DNA from: Chrysochromulina tobinii
Taxonomy: Eukaryota; Haptophyta; Prymnesiales; Chrysochromulinaceae
Direction of reading: 5' to 3'
DNA: 34,969 nucleotides
Assembly: GCA_001275005.1 (NCBI GenBank)
Contig: JWZX01002103.1
Span: 1-34,969 of the forward strand
Program-made: the position numbers and the translations under genes
Shown here: one piece after another, positions 1-8,540 of the stretch
Layout: every line of letters starts with the position of its first letter
How positions within the stretch are numbered: the stretch's first letter is position 1
Notes under the pieces: generated by a model
Databases searched by the model: none
What the model saw: the letters and a program-made list of their open reading frames with translations, nothing else
What the model was told of the DNA's origin: nothing

Positions 1-23
1 GTTTACGTTTTCTGCCCAAGTGT

Positions 24-171
24 TGCACTCGTTGAAGCCGAAGAGGTCTCGGAACCACGCTGGCTTCCTGTGCATCGTAAAGGCTTTTCCCCCCACGCTT
101 CGCACTCGTTGAAGCCGAAGGCACGGAACCACGCGTCGCACTCGTTGAAGCCGAAGGCACGGAACCACGCT
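24..171. repeat. 36-bp tandem repeat, about three copies
   Basis: Two nearly identical 36-bp units lie at 100-135 and 136-171, built around the core CACTCGTTGAAGCCGAAG followed by GGAACCACGC. A diverged 37-bp copy is at 24-60. The unit is a multiple of three and stays open on both strands, so it could be the end of a coding repeat that starts outside the window, but no ATG-started gene is supported here. The rest of 1-369 holds the 5' flank of the sorting-nexin gene. Confidence 0.8.
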
Positions 172-258
172 TTCCTGCGCAGGCGAAGATGGATTCGCAC
201 CAAACAAGCTTTCCAAGTTACGAGCCGACATGTACATGTAGTTTCTCAAAGCCTACTG

Positions 259-278
259 TCAAGTCAAGTCAAGTCAAG
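259..278. repeat. (TCAAG)4 pentanucleotide repeat upstream of sorting nexin
   Basis: Four perfect TCAAG units lie about 90 bp upstream of the likely ATG at 370. The reverse-complement pentamer CTTGA is repeated just upstream of another gene start, at 31180-31199. It could be a promoter or 5'-UTR element or simple slippage. Confidence 0.7.
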
Positions 279-369
279 ACATGTCAGTTCCGTCACAATG
301 CAAATCCTCTGAAACTTTGTGCGGCGACGCCGGCTTGTCCGGCTCATAGAAAGCAGTGCCATCGCCAGC

Positions 370-1566
370 ATGCTCGACATCACCGTCACCGACCCGGAGA
401 CTCACAAGGGCGGTACAGTCTCTTTTGTCGACTTCAAGGTTACCATTACCACTGACGACCCGCGCTTCCAGCTGCGCAACTTCTTCGTTCGGAGGAGGTA
501 CAGCGACTTTAAGTGGCTGCGTGGGCAGCTGACGCTCAACTTCCCGGGCTGCATCGTGCCGCCGCTGCCCCCGGCCGACAATCCGGCGAAGGCATTGAAG
601 GGTGAGATCAAATCATTTGCGCCCGACTTCATCGCGCGCCGCCAGGCCGGCCTCGAGCTCTTCCTGAGGCGCGTGGCCGCGCACCAACAGCTCGTGGCAG
701 CGCCCGACCTGGTCACGTTCCTCGAGGCCAAGGTGTGGGAGCTGCAGACGGCGAAGAATGCGAGCTCGAGCACGCTTCTCGACTCCATGCTCGACTCGAC
801 CGAAGCCTCGCTCAGGAAGTACGCCATCATGATGCAGAAAAAGACGCCCGACGACGCCGAGGTCGAGGGTCTGCGTGCGTTCGCGTCCGAGTACTACTCG
901 GTCGTCGAGGCGGCGGCGAGGGCGCACCAGGCGACCGTCTCCACTATCGCCGATGCCGCCGGCGACTTGAGTAACCTCGGCCCCGCCTTCGACCTTCTCT
1001 CGCAATCTGAGCGTGAGCTCTCGTTGCCGTTCACGCACATGGCGCGCGAGCTCGACGCGCTGCGCGAGCTCTTCTTGAAGCAGGTGCAGGCGGAGGGCGT
1101 GTCCGGGCTGTCAGCACTGCTCACCTTCAACGCGGGCATGGCCGCCTCGCTCAAGGACGTGCTCAAGAACCGCGACCACGCCCAGCTGGAATTCTCAAAG
1201 TCCTCCCAGGTTCTCGACCTACGCACCAAGGAAAGGCAGTCATGGCAGATGGCGAACGCGGATAAGCCGCCCCCGTCGCCGCGCGCCGACCAGAGCCTCG
1301 TCGCTAGGATGTTCTCCGCCGACCCGCTCAAGGGCCAGAAGCTGCAGACCAAGGTGATGGAGGCGGAGAGGGAGCTCGAGGAGGCACAGGGCATTTGGGA
1401 CGAGATCAACAAGTCGATCTCGGTGGAGGCCCTCAGCTTCCACCGCACCACCAACATCGACTTTGCGCACGGGCTGCGCGAGCACATCAACCAACAGCTC
1501 GCCTTCGAGGACGCGCAGCAGCAGCACTGGCGCCAACTGCTCGCTGTCTTCGAGAAAGTGCCATGA
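370..1566 (+). CDS. PX-BAR domain sorting nexin
   Basis: Predicted sorting nexin of 398 aa that would bind phosphoinositides on endosomes and help shape or sort membranes. The frame is open back to 319, but only through a GTG; the first ATG is at 370 and begins directly in the PX fold. Residues 1-120 form a PX domain with the phosphoinositide-pocket motif RRRYSDF (41-47), a PPLPP loop (64-68) and a basic ARRQAGLELFLRRV helix. Residues from about 150 to 395 are helical and charged, as in a C-terminal BAR domain. Length and layout resemble the SNX4/7/30 and SNX1/2 groups; I cannot say which. It is a single exon and converges with the LpxC gene. Confidence 0.88.
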   Translation: MLDITVTDPETHKGGTVSFVDFKVTITTDDPRFQLRNFFVRRRYSDFKWLRGQLTLNFPGCIVPPLPPADNPAKALKGEIKSFAPDFIARRQAGLELFLRRVAAHQQLVAAPDLVTFLEAKVWELQTAKNASSSTLLDSMLDSTEASLRKYAIMMQKKTPDDAEVEGLRAFASEYYSVVEAAARAHQATVSTIADAAGDLSNLGPAFDLLSQSERELSLPFTHMARELDALRELFLKQVQAEGVSGLSALLTFNAGMAASLKDVLKNRDHAQLEFSKSSQVLDLRTKERQSWQMANADKPPPSPRADQSLVARMFSADPLKGQKLQTKVMEAERELEEAQGIWDEINKSISVEALSFHRTTNIDFAHGLREHINQQLAFEDAQQQHWRQLLAVFEKVP

Positions 1567-2139
1567 GCTCGGGCAACGAGGTGCCGGCCCGTCGCGCGCC
1601 CTCGAAGCTGGAGCGAACAGGCGGCAGCGGAAGCGACCGGGTAGCACCTGCGGCATCGCAAGGATTGGAGGGGAGGGATCCAGCCGGGGCATACGCGTGC
1701 ACTCAAGGAGTCAGGGGCAATGGGTGGATGGAAACTTGTGGGCTGTCCGACGCGCGAGCGCCAGATTCGGTGGCCCCTGCAGGGAGCGGAGAGACAGCGC
1801 CGGGGCCAGCCGGCCGCAGTGTGGGTGGGTGAGTGGCAGGCAGCGTTAGGTGTGTGGGTACAAAATAGCGTCGTAGTGGTACACGCGCCGATACACGGCA
1901 GACGCAAGGAGCTTTTGAGACCCATCATTGATGTGGATGTTCTGCGAAACCGCCGAAACACTCAAACTGCCCCGTCCGGGCCCCGCGCCACGTTAATCGT
2001 TATAAGTATAACAGCAAACAGTTTAGAGTTTATATAACATCGCGTTACGATAACGACGTTAAGTTAGACCGTTTGCCCCCCCCGCGCAGACGGTTGCAGA
2101 TCAAACTTACAGATCACTTTGTCACGCGAACATGTCTAG
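1567..2139. other. Convergent intergenic region, no gene seen
   Basis: This stretch lies between the 3' ends of the sorting-nexin (+) and LpxC (-) genes. Open frames here are short and resemble no protein. An AT-rich patch at about 1990-2065 stands out against the GC-rich surroundings and may serve 3'-end formation of one or both genes. No RNA gene or mobile element was recognised. Confidence 0.6.
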
Positions 2140-3162
2140 CTACAACTGCGACGTCTTCAGAATCGCTTGCGCGAGGCGTATGTTCAAGCGGTGCGAAGGG
2201 CGGTAGGCTACGATATGCGCGCGCGGCAAGCACGAGCCAAGCAACGCGAGGTCGCCGATCAGATCGAGCAACTTGTGGCGCGCGGGCTCGTTGACAAAGC
2301 GAAGCGGGCCATTAAGCCACCGCTCGGCGTCGCACACGAGCGCGTTCTCGAGCGAGCCGCCCTTGATGAGCCCAGCTGCATGTAATGCAGAAAGTTGCTC
2401 TTGCAGCGCGAAAGTGCGTGCAGGCGCCACCTCAACCTCAAAAGAGCCGACGCCGCCACGCGTCGCGGCCACCGCCGCGCCCGCCGCGTCCAGCTTGCCG
2501 GGGCCACTCGGCGAGTCAGGCTTGGGCGCCCAGCTGGCCCACTGCCGACCGATGGGTGCGTGAGACGCAAAATCGATGCCGACCGAGTACCGCAGCGAGG
2601 ACGACGGAAACGCGACCGCCCAAGACTCGCCCTCCTGCACGCGCACAGGTGCCGCCAGCGAAATGACATCGTTGCCGTTAGCCGCGCCCGCCGAAGATGC
2701 GGCCAGGCGTGACACGCCAGCTGCGTCGATGGCGTGCACCCACTGCGCAGCAGAGCCATCGAGCACAGGCAGCTCTGGCGCGTCCACTTCGACGCGGCAT
2801 GCGCTCACGCGAGCACCACAGAGCGCAGCCATCAGATGCTCTACAGTTGCCACAGTCACTCCGCTCGACGCATCGCCAATGGTCGTGCTAAGCGCTGTCG
2901 AGACCACTGCAGAAGGCCGAGCAGCAATCACTGGTGCTGTCGGCAGGTCAGTTCGAACAAAATGGATCCCTTCGCCTGCCACCGCCGGTCGCAATCGGAC
3001 ACGCGCGTGCTGTCCTCCATGTAAGCCGACGCCAGCCACGATGACCGAATCTCGCGCGACTGTGTACAACCGCCGAGCCGTCGAGTCGCCGAGCATACGC
3101 GACGACAGCGATGTCCTACGCGACGACAGCGATGTCCGCATTCTCCAAAGCGCTCGTTCCAT
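2140..3162 (-). CDS. lpxC: UDP-3-O-acyl-N-acetylglucosamine deacetylase (LpxC), probably mitochondrial
   Basis: LpxC is the zinc amidase of the committed step of lipid A synthesis, removing acetate from UDP-3-O-acyl-GlcNAc. The first ATG is at 3162, giving 340 aa against about 305 in bacteria; the frame further upstream has only a GTG. Residues 1-40 are rich in Arg, Ser and Thr and lack acidic residues apart from one Asp, as in a mitochondrial presequence. They include a duplicated TSLSSR block. The core shows GVGLHGG (44-50), TVEHLMAAL with E108 and H109, DAPELPVLDGSA (127-138), a GGSLENA loop, HKLLDLIGDL with zinc-ligand candidates H296 and D300, and H324 in SHRLN. A hydrophilic insert at about 210-238 is extra. 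Plants carry mitochondrial LpxC, so a eukaryotic copy has precedent. All catalytic motifs are intact. Confidence 0.93.
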   Translation of the reverse strand: MERALWRMRTSLSSRRTSLSSRMLGDSTARRLYTVARDSVIVAGVGLHGGQHARVRLRPAVAGEGIHFVRTDLPTAPVIAARPSAVVSTALSTTIGDASSGVTVATVEHLMAALCGARVSACRVEVDAPELPVLDGSAAQWVHAIDAAGVSRLAASSAGAANGNDVISLAAPVRVQEGESWAVAFPSSSLRYSVGIDFASHAPIGRQWASWAPKPDSPSGPGKLDAAGAAVAATRGGVGSFEVEVAPARTFALQEQLSALHAAGLIKGGSLENALVCDAERWLNGPLRFVNEPARHKLLDLIGDLALLGSCLPRAHIVAYRPSHRLNIRLAQAILKTSQL

Positions 3163-3334
3163 GAATCCACACGTCTTCGATGGAGGGCATGGTTTATGTT
3201 TGTACACGTAGGAATCATACTAATTTACTCGGCTTCAACATGCTCACGCGAGGGCCCAGGATCAGGAATTCACGTGCAACGACTGTGACGCACACGGCCT
3301 GCCTTCCCTTCGTGCCTTCGCTCAGCGAACGAAC
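3163..3334. promoter_or_regulatory. Divergent promoter region, LpxC / four-TM protein
   Basis: Only 172 bp separate the ATG of LpxC (3162, minus) from that of the membrane protein (3335, plus), so both genes probably share this control region. No clear TATA box was recognised. Confidence 0.5.
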
Positions 3335-3907
3335 ATGGCGACCAAATGGAAGCCGGACGTGACAGCGGGCGATTTGGCGATCGCATGCGTCTTCAACACG
3401 CTATTCTTAACGCTGGCAGTGGCTGACTATTCGGCCGATCTCTGGACAGAGGCCGCGGTGACCGAGAGCGATATGACGGCTCGTCGGGCGTTCCTCGTTC
3501 AATATCTGACATGGCGTAACGAGATGCCAATCATCGGAGTAGTCCTATTGGTCTTGCTGCTTCCTCTCCCATTTTTGCTCTTCGGAATTTACACAGCTGC
3601 GTTTCAGGGCCTGTTCGGGTGGCGGAAGGCGACGGCAGTGCGACATGCTATGGACTACGCCGAAGCATGTGGCATCTCCGGCGTCGTGTATTGCATATTG
3701 CGGAAGGCAGTCCCAGTGACCGAGGCTCTCAAGGCCGCGTGCCCGCCAAAGAGCAAGGGAGCGGCGAACGCCTGTGCGGTTGCCATCTCAGACATGACCC
3801 ATGTGCACCTTTTGTTTGTGCTCCTCAACCTCGTCATGTTCATCGCACCGATCATCAAGTTTGCCAAAGGCAATGCTGGGCCTCTCGCCATGGAGAAGAA
3901 AGACTGA
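3335..3907 (+). CDS. Four-TM membrane protein of unknown function
   Basis: The 190-aa product starts at a clear ATG. Hydrophobic segments lie at about residues 11-31, 63-89, 107-126 and 152-176, predicting four membrane spans with a short charged tail ending in EKKD. The loop between spans 1 and 2 is acidic (about 32-60). The loop between spans 3 and 4 carries two Cys and several Lys. There is no obvious cleavable signal peptide, and no catalytic motif or family was recognised. It is transcribed away from LpxC across a short shared promoter. Confidence 0.75.
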   Translation: MATKWKPDVTAGDLAIACVFNTLFLTLAVADYSADLWTEAAVTESDMTARRAFLVQYLTWRNEMPIIGVVLLVLLLPLPFLLFGIYTAAFQGLFGWRKATAVRHAMDYAEACGISGVVYCILRKAVPVTEALKAACPPKSKGAANACAVAISDMTHVHLLFVLLNLVMFIAPIIKFAKGNAGPLAMEKKD

Positions 3908-4670
3908 GGCGTATAAGCTGTGCCGTGCTCTTCTGAGATGCCCTGAGATCATTTATCTACGATACTCTTTAGGCTGTGGGGCGTGGGGCTCCGGCTTATC
4001 GTGTGCGTGTGAATTGTGTGCTCATGCGCTCGCCGGGCGGGCGCGGGCGGCCGGGGGCGGGCATAAAAAGAGAATGGAGCACGCCGGCTGCACGCGAGGC
4101 CTCTCCAACGCCATCATCCCCAACCGAGGCCTTTTTGAATGAGAATGTGCGTTGGTTGCGATTGAGCCGGGGTTCAGGCACGTCAGTCAGTTTTGTCGCC
4201 GGCGCGGCCGGTCCGTGTGGGCACACAGCGCTCAGCGGATGGCCGCGTCGCCGCGGACCGGGGCCCGCGCGATACGCCCCGGCGGGGTGCGGTCGTGTAC
4301 GGTACGGGTAGTCGGTACACACCCGACCCCGGCCGCCGGACGCGCGCACCGGGATCACACCCCGTGACGAGACCCTGCACATCCCCGAGGGCCGAGGCAC
4401 AGGCGTCACACACGCCGTGGGATCCCTCGGCGGGCACCAGTCTCCAGTGCGCACTTTGTATCGTATCGTCTGGCGGTCTGCCCTCCGTCCGCGTCGACAC
4501 GCACATCGTACATGCAAGGCCTCATTTTCATCATCTCATTTCTCGCTGGTCGCGCCGGCGCTCTCCGCGGTGACGCGTCGCCTTCGGCTGCCATGGACCT
4601 TGGCTCCTCGACACAGTGCGCTAGATCCAGTGATCCAGTGCTCACAGGGCATCGCCGTCGCCTTGCGCCC
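3908..4670. other. GC-rich intergenic stretch with no recognised gene
   Basis: This lies between the 3' ends of the four-TM gene (+) and the EF-hand gene (-). The segment 4190-4480 is very GC-rich and open in several frames at once, which at this base composition is expected by chance. A TATA-like GCATAAAAAG occurs at 4062-4071. No tRNA arms, rRNA similarity or transposon ends were recognised. Confidence 0.45.
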
Positions 4671-5570
4671 TCAATTCGCGTAGTACAGAACGCCCACGGC
4701 GGGATGTGCGTGCGTGTCGTGGAAGGTGAGCTGGCTGCGCGACCACTGCGTGTCGTGCAGGCTGAGCTGGCTGCGCGACCGCTGCAACGGTAGCGAAACG
4801 GAGCGACGGCTGCCAATCGACGCCAAGTCGGGCAGCGCTGTGGTAGACGGGCTACCGTGCAGCCGTTTTCGTGGCGGCAGCGGCGGAGACAGCGGCGGCA
4901 GGCTGCCGCGTGCCGTGGCGGTGGGCGCGTCACTTTTCGGAGCAACCAGCCGGCGCAGACCGAGCCCGCGAGTCGGGCTCGGAGCCCCTCCGCTAGCGTC
5001 GTCGGCTACCGGCAACAGCACGGGCCGGTACGAGCGTGTGGCAGCCTGCCCAGTAGAGAGGTGCAGATCATCCGTGATCCGCGTCGGCGACGCCATGGGT
5101 GAGGACGGCTTCACGTACATGGTAGTCTCGCCGTGGTAGCCTGCTTTGGCCGAAAGTAACTGCGCCTTTATCGTGTTCATGTGCAGCGTGCTGTACCATT
5201 CGCGCTCCTCTCGAAGGGCCGCGAGCTGCTCCTCGAGGGGCCCGGGCGCCAACGGGATGGGCCTCATCCTCGAGCGCATTATGTCGCGGCACGCCTCATC
5301 CTCATGCACCTTTCGGATCATGCGTGCAAAGGCGCCACCGTCACTTTTATGCATGATCGCCGTGAATTCGTCAAAGTCAACCTCTCCTGAGCCGTCGGTG
5401 TCGGCAGCGTGGAACATTTTCGCGACCTCTCGCGGATTGATGGAGATGCCCAGGACCTTGACCGCCGACTGCAGCTCCTGGAGGTCGATGCCGCCCGACT
5501 TGTTGACGTCAAAGCACTGAAAGACCGTGCGCATGGCCGCCACGTCCAAGTTTACGCTTGCATGGTTCAT
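4671..5570 (-). CDS. Two-EF-hand calcium-binding protein with disordered tail
   Basis: The 299-aa product has two adjacent EF-hands at its N terminus. Loop 1 is D21-N23-S25-G26-E32 and loop 2 is D57-D59-S61-G62-E68, both with complete calcium-coordinating positions. Residues 80-135 form a charged helical segment with Arg/Glu pairs (ALREEREW). The rest is Ser/Pro/Arg-rich and probably disordered, with a near-duplicate SRSQLSLHDT / SRSQLTFHDT close to the C terminus. This layout suggests a calcium sensor, possibly cytoskeletal or flagellar, but the specific role is not recognisable. The ATG at 5570 is well placed directly before the first EF-hand. Confidence 0.8.
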   Translation of the reverse strand: MNHASVNLDVAAMRTVFQCFDVNKSGGIDLQELQSAVKVLGISINPREVAKMFHAADTDGSGEVDFDEFTAIMHKSDGGAFARMIRKVHEDEACRDIMRSRMRPIPLAPGPLEEQLAALREEREWYSTLHMNTIKAQLLSAKAGYHGETTMYVKPSSPMASPTRITDDLHLSTGQAATRSYRPVLLPVADDASGGAPSPTRGLGLRRLVAPKSDAPTATARGSLPPLSPPLPPRKRLHGSPSTTALPDLASIGSRRSVSLPLQRSRSQLSLHDTQWSRSQLTFHDTHAHPAVGVLYYAN

Positions 5571-5788
5571 GTTTATACTTCGTGAGCCACTTACCGGTAC
5601 CCAACGTTACATGTAGGTAAGTTACAAAATTTTCCTTAATGGGTCCCGGCTCCCCCCTGTGTCTTTTTACTGCCGGATATGTGGCTCGGCGGAGGGACGG
5701 GGGCGGAAACCATCGGGAGCACCGTCGATCGACCATCACCATGCGCACGACGCATGTCGGCCACTGGCGGCGGCGTTGATCCTTGATC

Positions 5789-5872
5789 GTGTTCGAGGCT
5801 GCGCTGAGGGTGCTCGAGGCGGCGCTGATGGTCTTCGAGGCGGCGCTGAGGGTGCTCGAGGCGGCGGTCCGG
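5789..5872. repeat. 21-bp minisatellite, four units
   Basis: Units start at 5789, 5810, 5831 and 5852, each a variant of GTGCTCGAGGCGGCGCTGAGG. The 21-bp period keeps frames open on both strands. On the plus strand it would give an amphipathic FEAALRVLEAAL-type helix within a 66-codon frame at 5783-5983. On the minus strand it gives a Ser/Ala-rich repeat. Neither is convincing as a gene. The rest of 5571-6091 holds nothing else recognisable. Confidence 0.75.
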
Positions 5873-6091
5873 TCGTCATACGTCCGAACGGCGACCGGGC
5901 GCAGAACGAGAAAGAACGAGCGACGCTCCCTCGAGGCGGCCGCCAAGACGACATACATGGTTGTCAGAGGGTTCATTCCTTAGGGATGGGATTTAGATCA
6001 ACATGCTCCGGCGCTTAATGCGCACTCTCAGACAGACCGTCTGTATGACTTGTGACAAACTCGTGTGAGAACTAAGAGATCGCAGATGGCA

Positions 6092-6427
6092 TCACTGAAG
6101 CATTCTGGCTGCGCGGCCAGCCCGAGCGCCCTGCATCGCCGCCAGAGCGCAGGCGACGCTCAGCAGCGCAAGAAACCGCGATCGCAGTGCAGTGGTCATC
6201 GGGCTGTCAGGTCCGCTGAGCTTTGCAGCACCCGAATACACAAAATAGGCGGGATAGATTGCATGTAGCAAAGCACGAAGAAGGATGGGCCATTTTGAGT
6301 AACCGAGCACACGTTCGCCGGCGGCTTCCAAGGTCTCGTCCCATGCAGTGAAGCAAACCTTGCACCAAGCGTAAGCGAGCGCAGCGGCCTGGACCTTGGC
6401 GAGCACGACATCGCGCATTTCTGTCAT
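6092..6427 (-). CDS. Small hydrophobic protein, unknown function
   Basis: The 111-aa frame starts at the first ATG (6427); further upstream it is open only through a TTG. The sequence has a Cys/Trp-containing helix at about 15-32, a hydrophobic stretch at about 50-65 (LLRALLHAIYPAYFVY) and a second at about 80-97 (RFLALLSVACALAAM), then a basic Ala/Arg tail. It could be a small two-span membrane protein. No family was recognised. It is head to head with the Josephin gene across 175 bp, which supports it as a real transcription unit. Confidence 0.5.
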   Translation of the reverse strand: MTEMRDVVLAKVQAAALAYAWCKVCFTAWDETLEAAGERVLGYSKWPILLRALLHAIYPAYFVYSGAAKLSGPDSPMTTALRSRFLALLSVACALAAMQGARAGRAARMLQ

Positions 6428-6602
6428 GTCCGTGATGAACAAACGGTTTCCATTACACAAAACATGTTCCAAAACAGGAAAATGAGAAGACTGCTCACAC
6501 TAACGTGTGCGCGCAAGTCCGTTCTCACTGTTGAAGTTGTATGACCCCCCTGTGAAAGCTTACGTGAAGTGTGTATTCACATGAAAGCTACCGATTCCCG
6601 AC
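6428..6602. promoter_or_regulatory. Divergent promoter region, small hydrophobic protein / Josephin
   Basis: This 175-bp spacer separates two divergent start codons (6427 minus, 6603 plus). It is AT-richer than the flanking coding DNA, as expected for a shared promoter. No specific motif is assigned. Confidence 0.4.
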
Positions 6603-7184
6603 ATGGAGCAGAGCAAGGAGTCGAGTGTGGCAGCTTCCTACCACGAACAGCAGTCACGAATGCGATGCGCTCAGCACGCGATAAACAACCTATTGCAGCG
6701 CCATGTCGTCACCGCCGATCGTCTGAACGCCATCGCTGTTGACCTCGGAGGAAGGCTGACTTGGGATCACCGTTGGCCGGTGCTCGGCAATTACTGCCTC
6801 AACACGGTGATGCTTGCGCTGCAGCAGTGCTCTCCACCCATGAGTGCAACGTTTTGGGATGCGAGGAAGTCTAGCGAGGTCGACATGTCTGAGCTTCTCG
6901 AGCGCTGCCGCGGCTGCGGGGCTGTCGGGCTGATCGTCAACGTGGAGGTCACCTCGTGGTGGACGCTAAAGCTGTTCAGTGGCCGCCACTGGTATGCGAT
7001 CCGCATGCTCGACGCGCCGGAGGGCTGGATATTGCACGATTCCAACGCTTCTTATCCGCAGCCCCTTGCAGATGGCCGGGCACTGTGCGAGCTGTTGCAG
7101 CGCGAGCTAAGCGACCGAGGCGCGCAAATTTTGATTGTACACTCCACTGCTTCTTGTTCTGCGGGAGCCGATCTGAAAATGTAG
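6603..7184 (+). CDS. Josephin-domain deubiquitinase (JOSD1/2-like)
   Basis: The 193-aa product is almost entirely one Josephin domain, the cysteine-protease fold of ataxin-3 and JOSD1/2 that cleaves ubiquitin conjugates. The N-terminal YHEQQ (13-17) leads into RCAQHAINNLLQ, with the catalytic Cys at 22 and the family's second conserved His at 25. GNYCLNTVMLAL (62-73) matches the conserved middle block. GRHWYAIR supplies the catalytic His129, and LHDSN supplies Asp146 at the third catalytic position. Length and the absence of UIM motifs fit JOSD1/2 rather than ataxin-3. All catalytic residues are present, so activity is expected. Substrates are unknown. Confidence 0.93.
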   Translation: MEQSKESSVAASYHEQQSRMRCAQHAINNLLQRHVVTADRLNAIAVDLGGRLTWDHRWPVLGNYCLNTVMLALQQCSPPMSATFWDARKSSEVDMSELLERCRGCGAVGLIVNVEVTSWWTLKLFSGRHWYAIRMLDAPEGWILHDSNASYPQPLADGRALCELLQRELSDRGAQILIVHSTASCSAGADLKM

Positions 7185-7274
7185 CGACAGCACAGAAGAT
7201 CCGGTCTGTGAAAAGCTTTTGATGAGAAATTCGAGCATTTGCCACGTCACACTTCGAGACTCTCGGAGAATCAG

Positions 7275-8192
7275 ATGGCGACACTTGCCGAGCTCGCCGC
7301 CGACATGGCAGATGCGGAAGAGCTACTCAGCAGGGCGACGCGGCCAAAGGTCAAGACCATGCTGACCGAGTATCTGACGCAGCTCCGCGACGAGTACATT
7401 TCACGGTCTGCAAACCGTGGGACACCCACATCAAAGCCAGCGGCCAAAAGGCCGGCTGATGGTCCCCTCAAGCCGGACGAGGATCCCGATATGCCTCCTG
7501 CCGAGAGGCCACCCGCCGTCAAAAAGGTGGAGACGCAGCCGCCCACAGCGTCGGCTTCGGCTCCTACATCCCCACCCACGACTTCTGCGCCAGCTCCCAC
7601 TCCAGCGCCGGCCGCGCCGCGGCCGCCACCACCGCCACCGCCACCGCCGGTGAAGATTGGCTCAGCTCCCACGAGCGACGTGACTTCCAGCGGCCTGACT
7701 TACACGACGATCCCGTCTTTCGGGTGGGACCAGGATGGCTACGGCAAGGAGCCGAACTATGTGTATGTGTATATCACAAGCGGGCTCGACGGTGTGGGTA
7801 ACCTCCCCACGGAGAATATCACCTGCGACTTCAAAACGGGCTCGTTCGACCTCAAGGTGCACGGCTTCAATGGCAAGAACCTGCGGCTCCTCAAAGACAA
7901 TCTGGACAAGGAGATTGTGCCTGAGGAGAGCAAGTTGATCGTGAAGCCGAACAAGATCACGATCAAGATGCGAAAGGTCAAGGGCACCTACGGCGCGGAC
8001 CATTGGACGAACCTCACCGGCAAGCATGCAAGAGAGCCGGGCAAGAAATCGGAACCCGGAGCCGAGCTCATGGACATGATGAAGGACCTGTACGACAATG
8101 GCGATGACAACATGAAGAAAGCGCTCGGCGAAGCCATGCTCAAGTCGCGCCAAACGCAAGCCACAGGCCGTCCGGATTTCCCGCCCGACTGA
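7275..8192 (+). CDS. CACYBP: Calcyclin-binding protein / Siah-interacting protein (CacyBP/SIP)
   Basis: The 305-aa product has the three-part CacyBP/SIP layout. Residues 1-45 form the N-terminal helical hairpin (Siah-interacting region). About 138-225 form a CS (p23-like) beta-sandwich beginning TYTTIPSFGWDQ. About 230-300 are SGS-like, with the motif MMKDLYDNGDDNMKKAL. In animals this protein bridges Siah E3 ligase and SCF components and binds S100 proteins and Hsp90. The linker at 50-125 is long and Pro/Ala-rich, with a run of nine prolines. The start was set at the ATG at 7275, where the family's helix begins; the frame is open further upstream. Confidence 0.92.
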   Translation: MATLAELAADMADAEELLSRATRPKVKTMLTEYLTQLRDEYISRSANRGTPTSKPAAKRPADGPLKPDEDPDMPPAERPPAVKKVETQPPTASASAPTSPPTTSAPAPTPAPAAPRPPPPPPPPPVKIGSAPTSDVTSSGLTYTTIPSFGWDQDGYGKEPNYVYVYITSGLDGVGNLPTENITCDFKTGSFDLKVHGFNGKNLRLLKDNLDKEIVPEESKLIVKPNKITIKMRKVKGTYGADHWTNLTGKHAREPGKKSEPGAELMDMMKDLYDNGDDNMKKALGEAMLKSRQTQATGRPDFPPD

Positions 8193-8283
8193 ATCAGAAG
8201 GTCGCGTGACCACCTGCTCTCGGCAGGATGGCACCGCCCCGAGTACGAGACAAGCGACGACGCCTTGAGTGCATGTGAGACAC

Positions 8284-8384
8284 GACGAGACCCAATCAAC
8301 GAAACTGACGAGACCCAATCAACGAAACTGACGAGACCCAATCAACGAAACTGACGAGATCCAATCAACGAAACTGACGAGACC
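8284..8384. repeat. 23-bp tandem repeat, 4.4 copies
   Basis: Units start at 8284, 8307, 8330 and 8353, each reading GACGAGACCCAATCAACG followed by AAACT, with a final partial copy at 8376-8384. Copies differ by one base at most (C to T in unit four), so the array is young. The 23-bp period cannot preserve frame, so it is non-coding. It lies downstream of the CacyBP gene. Confidence 0.95.
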
Positions 8385-8500
8385 GGGGGCGGCAGCAATC
8401 CGGGGTCACGAGGCGCTTTTCCGCGATCCGCACAGGGGCACTTCTGCAACCGCACTGCGCCGATCCGAGGAAGCAGCTGTATGCCGTCGACCGCGCTCAT

Positions 8501-8540
8501 GTTCATGTAGTTACGTGTAGTTTCGTGTAGTCACGTGCAT
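8501..8540. promoter_or_regulatory. 10-bp-phased ACGTG/GTAG cluster
   Basis: Four consecutive decamers read GTTCATGTAG, TTACGTGTAG, TTTCGTGTAG and TCACGTGCAT. The spacing is exactly one helical turn and the last unit contains the palindromic E/G-box CACGTG. It lies about 265 bp upstream of the ATG at 8807, so it is a candidate for cooperative transcription-factor binding. Inferred from pattern only. The remainder of 8193-8806 holds no recognised gene. Confidence 0.45.

Noticed and set aside
3996-4517. 173-codon minus-strand frame in the GC-rich block
   Set aside because: Several frames are open at once here, the product is Arg/Pro/Gly-rich without any recognisable pattern, and long open frames are expected by chance at this GC content.
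5509-5976. 155-codon minus-strand frame over the 21-bp minisatellite
   Set aside because: It overlaps the start region of the EF-hand gene, owes its length to the 21-bp repeat and has no recognisable domain.
8284-8384. CRISPR-like array
   Set aside because: Units are directly adjacent with no spacers, and the context is eukaryotic.
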